DNA from: Omnitrophica bacterium RIFCSPHIGHO2_02_FULL_51_18
GTDB taxonomy: Bacteria > Omnitrophota > Gorgyraeia > 2-02-FULL-51-18
NCBI GenBank assembly: GCA_001804125.1
Contig: MHFI01000064.1
Location: 13,020-57,913 of the forward strand
Reading direction: 5' to 3'
DNA: 44,894 nucleotides
Positions 41,434-44,894 of this stretch are shown one piece after another. Each line of letters opens with the position of its first letter. The first letter of the stretch is position 1. A model generated the notes under the pieces. The model saw only the letters and a program-made list of their open reading frames with translations, did not search any database and was not told the origin of the DNA. A program made the position numbers and the translations under genes.

Positions 41434-42491
41434 TGAGCGTCAAAGTAGACGTGCTGCTCAAACAAACCTGTGAATGGCTGAGAGGCACGGGGCCTAATTC
41501 CGATATTGTTTTGAGTTCCCGCGTGCGGTTGGCGCGGAATCTTGAGAAAGTCGCGTTCCCTCACTGGGCGACGAAGAAGCAGGAAAAGGAGACGCTTGAA
41601 ACTCTGGAGGAGGCCGTGCGTCACATCGACCTCCTGAAGGGGAGCCTGTTTGTGCATATGGCCGAGATCGACGATGTCGACAAGCAATTTCTTCTGGAGA
41701 GGCATCTCGTCAGTCGTGAGCACATGATGCAACCCGATTCGAAGGCCGTCGTGGTGGGTGACAAGGAAGTCGTGAGCCTCATGATCAATGAAGAGGACCA
41801 CGTGAGAATCCAGGTGATCCAGTCCGGCTTTAATTTGCAGGAATGCTGGCGCACGGCCAATCGTCTGGACGACGCGCTGCTCAAAAAGGTCAAGTTCGCG
41901 TTTCATCCGGAGTGGGGGTATCTGACGACTTGCCCGACGAATACTGGCACGGGTTTGCGCGCCTCCGTGATGCTGCACTTGCCGGCGCTGGTGATGACGA
42001 AGCAGATTTCGCGCGTGATCCAAGCGATTTCAAAGCTCGGCATGACCGCGCGTGGGCTTTACGGCGAGGGCACGGAGGCCGAAGGAAACTTTTTCCAGAT
42101 TTCCAATCAAGTCACGATGGGCTCGGTCGAGGAGGACACGATCGACAACCTCGAACGCATCATCCGTCAGGTGATCGGGCATGAAGAAAATGCGCGCAAG
42201 ACCCTGATGAAACAAAACCGAGAAGTAGTTCAAGACAAGATCTGCCGTGCGAACGGCACATTGAAGAGCGCGCATATCATCAGCACGAAGGAAATGATGG
42301 GGCTGATCTCCATGGTGAGGCTCGGCGTGGATATGGGCATCATTCCCGACATTGACCGCCGCGCCGTGAATGAACTCTTTATCCTGACACAACCGGCCCA
42401 TTTGCAGAAAATCGAAGGAAAGATGCTGAGCTCGACCCAGCGCGATGTGAAGCGGGCCAATTTGATACGCCGGCGTTTGGAGGGTCGATAA
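41433..42491 (+). CDS. mcsB: Protein arginine kinase McsB
   Basis: McsB phosphorylates arginines on damaged proteins, marking them for ClpC-ClpP. I start it at the GTG at 41433 (MSVKVDVLLKQTCEWL), giving 352 residues. The ORF-track start (41217) lies inside mcsA and reads through the repeat. Phosphagen-kinase motifs are VLSSRVRLARNLEKVAFP, HPEWGYLTTCPTNTGTGLRASVMLHLPAL with the catalytic Cys, and RGLYGEGTEAEGNFFQISNQ. LVSREHMMQP near residue 90 and the arginine-rich C-terminal part also fit. The Shine-Dalgarno and first base of the start codon come from the palindromic element. Confidence 0.94.
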   Translation: MSVKVDVLLKQTCEWLRGTGPNSDIVLSSRVRLARNLEKVAFPHWATKKQEKETLETLEEAVRHIDLLKGSLFVHMAEIDDVDKQFLLERHLVSREHMMQPDSKAVVVGDKEVVSLMINEEDHVRIQVIQSGFNLQECWRTANRLDDALLKKVKFAFHPEWGYLTTCPTNTGTGLRASVMLHLPALVMTKQISRVIQAISKLGMTARGLYGEGTEAEGNFFQISNQVTMGSVEEDTIDNLERIIRQVIGHEENARKTLMKQNREVVQDKICRANGTLKSAHIISTKEMMGLISMVRLGVDMGIIPDIDRRAVNELFILTQPAHLQKIEGKMLSSTQRDVKRANLIRRRLEGR

Positions 42492-42498
42492 TGCCGAC

Positions 42499-42551
42499 TG
42501 TCATCTCTCGCGAAGTTTATCCCGAACGAAGTCGAGGGGCTCGAAATGACA
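42499..42551. repeat. Palindromic repeat between mcsB and clpC
   Basis: The element begins TGTCATCTCTCGCGAAG and ends GGGGCTCGAAATGACA, with TCGCGAAGTT..AACGAAGTCGA in the middle. It belongs to the TGTCATTTCGAG-type dispersed palindromes common in environmental genomes. It lies in the 134-nt gap between mcsB and clpC. No strong promoter is evident after it; TTGCTA-N17-TAATGT near 42555 is a weak candidate. Confidence 0.6.
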
Positions 42552-42625
42552 AAGCTTGCTATTCAGTATTTAAGTAGTTAATGTTATGGTGAAAGAGTCG
42601 AAGGATTTGACAGGGGGCGTCTTTC

Positions 42626-44894
42626 ATGTTCAATAAATTTACGGAGCGGGCAAGAAAAGTGATTCTCTTGGCCAAGCAGGAAGCCAAGCGCTTTAACCAT
42701 GATTATATCGGCACCGAGCACATTCTGTTAGGGCTTTTGCGGGAGGGGGAGGGTGTGGCCGCCGCGGTGCTGCAGAGCCTGGGCATGAACCTCAACAATA
42801 TCCGCCTCGAAGTTGAAAAACTCGTGCAGCTTGGGCCCACGACCGTGGTGTCCGGCGATCTCCCGTTTACTCCCAAAGCGAAAAAAGTCATGGAAATTGC
42901 GATGGAAGAGGCGCGCAACCTCGGGCACAACTACATCGGCACCGAGCATCTTCTTTTGGGCCTGATCCGTGAGGGCGAAGGGGTCGCCAGCCAAGTGTTC
43001 ATGAACATGGGACTTGACCTTGAGAAAGTGCGTGAAGAGGTGATCAAGCTTCTCGGGTCCACGACACCCGGTTCCCAGTATGGCCCGACCCCCGCTCAGG
43101 GCTCCTCAGGCTCCTCAGGCTCTTCAACCACCAAGACCAAGACGCCGGCGCTGGATGCTTTCGGACGCGATCTTACAAAACTTGCCCGCGAAGGGAAACT
43201 GGATCCGGTGATCGGCCGTGATGAGGAGATTGACCGCGTGATGCAGACACTCTCCCGCCGCCGCAAGAACAACCCGGTGCTTCTCGGAGAGGCGGGCGTC
43301 GGTAAGTCGGCCATTGTGGAAGGGCTTGCGCAGAAAATCGTGAGCGGCGACGTGCCGGAACTTTTAAAAAACCGCCGCTTGATCACGCTGGACTTGGCGC
43401 TCATGGTGGCCGGCACCAAGTATCGCGGCCAGTTCGAAGAGCGGCTCAAGGCCGTGGTGAGGGAGATCCAGCAGGCCAACAACATCATCATGTTCATTGA
43501 CGAGCTGCATACGCTGGTGGGGGCGGGGGCGGCCGAGGGGGCCATCGACGCCAGCAACATGCTGAAGCCGGCCCTGGCCCGCGGCGAGCTCCAGTGCATC
43601 GGCGCCACCACCATGGACGAGTACCGGAAGTACATCGAGAAGGATCGCGCCCTGGAGCGGCGGTTCCAGGCCATCCACGTGGGACCGCCCAGCGTGGATG
43701 AGACGATCCGGATCCTGCGGGAGATCAAGGACCGTTACGAGACCCACCACCAGGCCATCATCACCGACGAGGCGGTGGTCGCGGCCGCGCGCCTGAGCCA
43801 GCGGTATATCGCCGACCGCTTCCTGCCCGACAAGGCCATCGACGTGATCGACGAGGCCGGGGCCCGCGCCCGGCTGAAGGCGATGGTTCTGCCTCCCGAG
43901 CTGCGGGAGATGGAGAACGAGGTCGAGCGCCTTCGCGCCCAGAAGGAGGACGCCATCCGGACCCAGGCCTTCGAGGTGGCCGCCCGCCTGCGCGACGCGG
44001 AGCGGAAGCTCCGGACCGAGTTGGACGAGCGCAAGGCCAACTGGAAGGACCAGCGGGCCAAGTCCAAGACGGTCGTCAATGAGGACGACATCGCCTACGT
44101 GGTGGCCAAGTGGACCGGGATCCCCCTCCAGCAGCTCGAGGAGGCGGAGTCGGCCAAGCTGCTGCACATCGAAGAGGACCTGGCCAGGCGCGTGGTGGGG
44201 CAGGAGGAGGCCATCAAGGCCGTGGCCCGGGCCATCCGCCGGTCCCGGGCCGGGGTGAAGAATCCCAACCGTCCGGTGGGCTCGTTCATCTTCCTGGGAC
44301 CCACGGGCGTGGGCAAGACGGAGCTGGCCCGGGCGCTGGCGGAGTTCCTGTTCGGGACCGAGGACGCCCTGGTCCGAGTGGACATGTCGGAGTACATGGA
44401 GCGCTTCTCCACGTCCCGGTTGATCGGTGCCCCGCCCGGCTACATCGGCTACGATGACTCCGGCCAGCTCACCGAGAAGGTACGCCGCCGCCCCTTCTCG
44501 CTGGTCCTGCTGGACGAGATCGAGAAGGCGCACCCGGACGTCTTCAACCTGCTGCTCCAGATCCTGGAGGACGGGCGCCTGACCGACAACTACGGGCGGG
44601 TGGTGGACTTCCGGAACACGATCCTCATCATGACCTCCAACCTCGGCACCCGGCAATTCACGCTGCACACGAACCTGGGGTTCGCCAAGGGGGGGGACGA
44701 GGCCCACTCGTACGAGAAGATGAAGGAGACGGTCACCAACGAGCTGAAGCGGGCCTTCAACCCGGAGATGCTGAATCGCATTGACGAGGTGATCATCTTC
44801 CACCCGCTGACCAAGGACCACATGCGGCAAATCGTGGACCTGATGCTGCACCGGCTGGAGCAACAGCTCAAGGAGAAGCGGATGAGCCTCCAGG
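42626..44894 (+). CDS. clpC: ClpC ATPase, 3' end outside the window; composition shifts midway
   Basis: ClpC unfolds substrates for ClpP. The ORF track omits it because it is open at the window end; the ATG at 42626 follows AGGGGG. Two N-terminal Clp repeats ([39 protein letters not shown]) each carry GTEH(I/L)LLGL. D1 Walker A is [13 protein letters not shown] and Walker [14 protein letters not shown]. The M domain holds a UVR-like segment ([16 protein letters not shown]). D2 has [14 protein letters not shown] and [13 protein letters not shown], and [12 protein letters not shown] comes near the end. About 756 codons are visible. From about 43.45-43.56 kb on, codon choice becomes strongly GC-rich, unlike the first 270 codons and the rest of the window. 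The reading frame is unbroken. Confidence 0.93.
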   Translation, partial: MFNKFTERARKVILLAKQEAKRFNHDYIGTEHILLGLLREGEGVAAAVLQSLGMNLNNIRLEVEKLVQLGPTTVVSGDLPFTPKAKKVMEIAMEEARNLGHNYIGTEHLLLGLIREGEGVASQVFMNMGLDLEKVREEVIKLLGSTTPGSQYGPTPAQGSSGSSGSSTTKTKTPALDAFGRDLTKLAREGKLDPVIGRDEEIDRVMQTLSRRRKNNPVLLGEAGVGKSAIVEGLAQKIVSGDVPELLKNRRLITLDLALMVAGTKYRGQFEERLKAVVREIQQANNIIMFIDELHTLVGAGAAEGAIDASNMLKPALARGELQCIGATTMDEYRKYIEKDRALERRFQAIHVGPPSVDETIRILREIKDRYETHHQAIITDEAVVAAARLSQRYIADRFLPDKAIDVIDEAGARARLKAMVLPPELREMENEVERLRAQKEDAIRTQAFEVAARLRDAERKLRTELDERKANWKDQRAKSKTVVNEDDIAYVVAKWTGIPLQQLEEAESAKLLHIEEDLARRVVGQEEAIKAVARAIRRSRAGVKNPNRPVGSFIFLGPTGVGKTELARALAEFLFGTEDALVRVDMSEYMERFSTSRLIGAPPGYIGYDDSGQLTEKVRRRPFSLVLLDEIEKAHPDVFNLLLQILEDGRLTDNYGRVVDFRNTILIMTSNLGTRQFTLHTNLGFAKGGDEAHSYEKMKETVTNELKRAFNPEMLNRIDEVIIFHPLTKDHMRQIVDLMLHRLEQQLKEKRMSLQ
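43440..43560. other. Composition breakpoint inside clpC (possible chimeric join)
   Basis: Upstream of about 43,440 the gene uses the A/T-tolerant codons typical of the window (for example CTTTTAAAAAACCGC). Downstream of about 43,560 nearly every third position is G or C; 43 of 60 bases are G or C in 43,921-43,980 by hand count. The switch falls in the conserved D1 region just before and after Walker B, where unrelated clpC genes are most alike at the DNA level. That is the expected place for an assembly chimera or a homologous recombination crossover. Confidence 0.6.

Noticed and set aside
43364-44863. 499-residue - strand ORF
   Set aside because: It is the antisense shadow of clpC; the high GC at third positions removes stop codons on the opposite strand. 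The + strand reading gives an unmistakable ClpC.
1-44894. tRNA and rRNA genes
   Set aside because: I looked in the intergenic spaces for T-loop (GGTTCRA) cloverleaf patterns and rRNA signatures and found none; spaces are short and mostly filled with palindromes or promoters.

Overview
The window reads as a contig from an uncultured diderm bacterium, most likely Candidatus Omnitrophota or another deep PVC-type lineage. This placement is inference from gene content and gene order; I could not run a phylogeny. The outer membrane is implied by a BamD-like protein, LptE, Lnt and the Lol transporter. Peptidoglycan with meso-diaminopimelate is implied by the DNPR motif of MurE. Almost everything is on the + strand in tightly packed, often ATGA-overlapping genes; only rpsT is on the - strand.

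Layout. 1-470: the 3' end of the RNase P RNA gene, carrying an AT-rich palindromic insertion, then an unidentified structured RNA element. 551-1949: a secreted LSm-like/TPR/PDZ protein and a small HAMP membrane protein, closed by a terminator. 2063-18492: a division and cell-wall (dcw) cluster driven by a consensus promoter with MraZ boxes: mraZ, a small ORF, rsmH, ftsL, ftsI, murE, murF, mraY, murD, ftsW, murG, a murC-murB fusion, ddl, ftsQ and a short, degenerate ftsA. No ftsZ follows. 18505-22381: riboflavin genes ribBA, ribH, ribD and ribE with nusB embedded. 22382-25009: a new promoter, then bamD-like, lptE and holA. 25022-28340: rpsT (-), murJ and a short uvrC. 28341-30900: a looser stretch with a damaged thpR, nnrE, a secreted cupin and two small Cys-rich proteins. 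31059-36331: prfB with a programmed frameshift, secA and lnt. 36349-40770: a consensus promoter, lysS, lolC/E, lolD and ilvE. 40760-44894: mcsA, mcsB and a 3'-truncated clpC, the protein-arginine-kinase/Clp quality-control module.

The genes cover one theme, envelope growth and division: lipid II synthesis (MurC-MurB, MurD-F, MraY, MurG, Ddl), flipping (MurJ), polymerisation (FtsW/FtsI) and outer-membrane assembly (SecA, Lnt, Lol, Bam, Lpt). Information-processing genes (nusB, holA, rpsT, uvrC, prfB, lysS) are interleaved.

Most notable points: (1) several different palindromic repeats sit exactly at gene boundaries and have been absorbed into gene products or start signals (rnpB, rsmH 5' end, lysS 3' end, mcsA-mcsB junction, upstream of clpC and prfB); (2) MraZ boxes with 10-bp period lie in the dcw leader; (3) the dcw cluster lacks ftsZ and its FtsA has lost key ATPase motif residues; (4) the base composition and codon style of clpC change abruptly near 43.45-43.56 kb, which looks like a chimeric assembly join or a recombination inside clpC; (5) a compact unidentified RNA lies downstream of rnpB. 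I found no CRISPR array, tRNA, rRNA, transposase gene or clearly new defence-like system.
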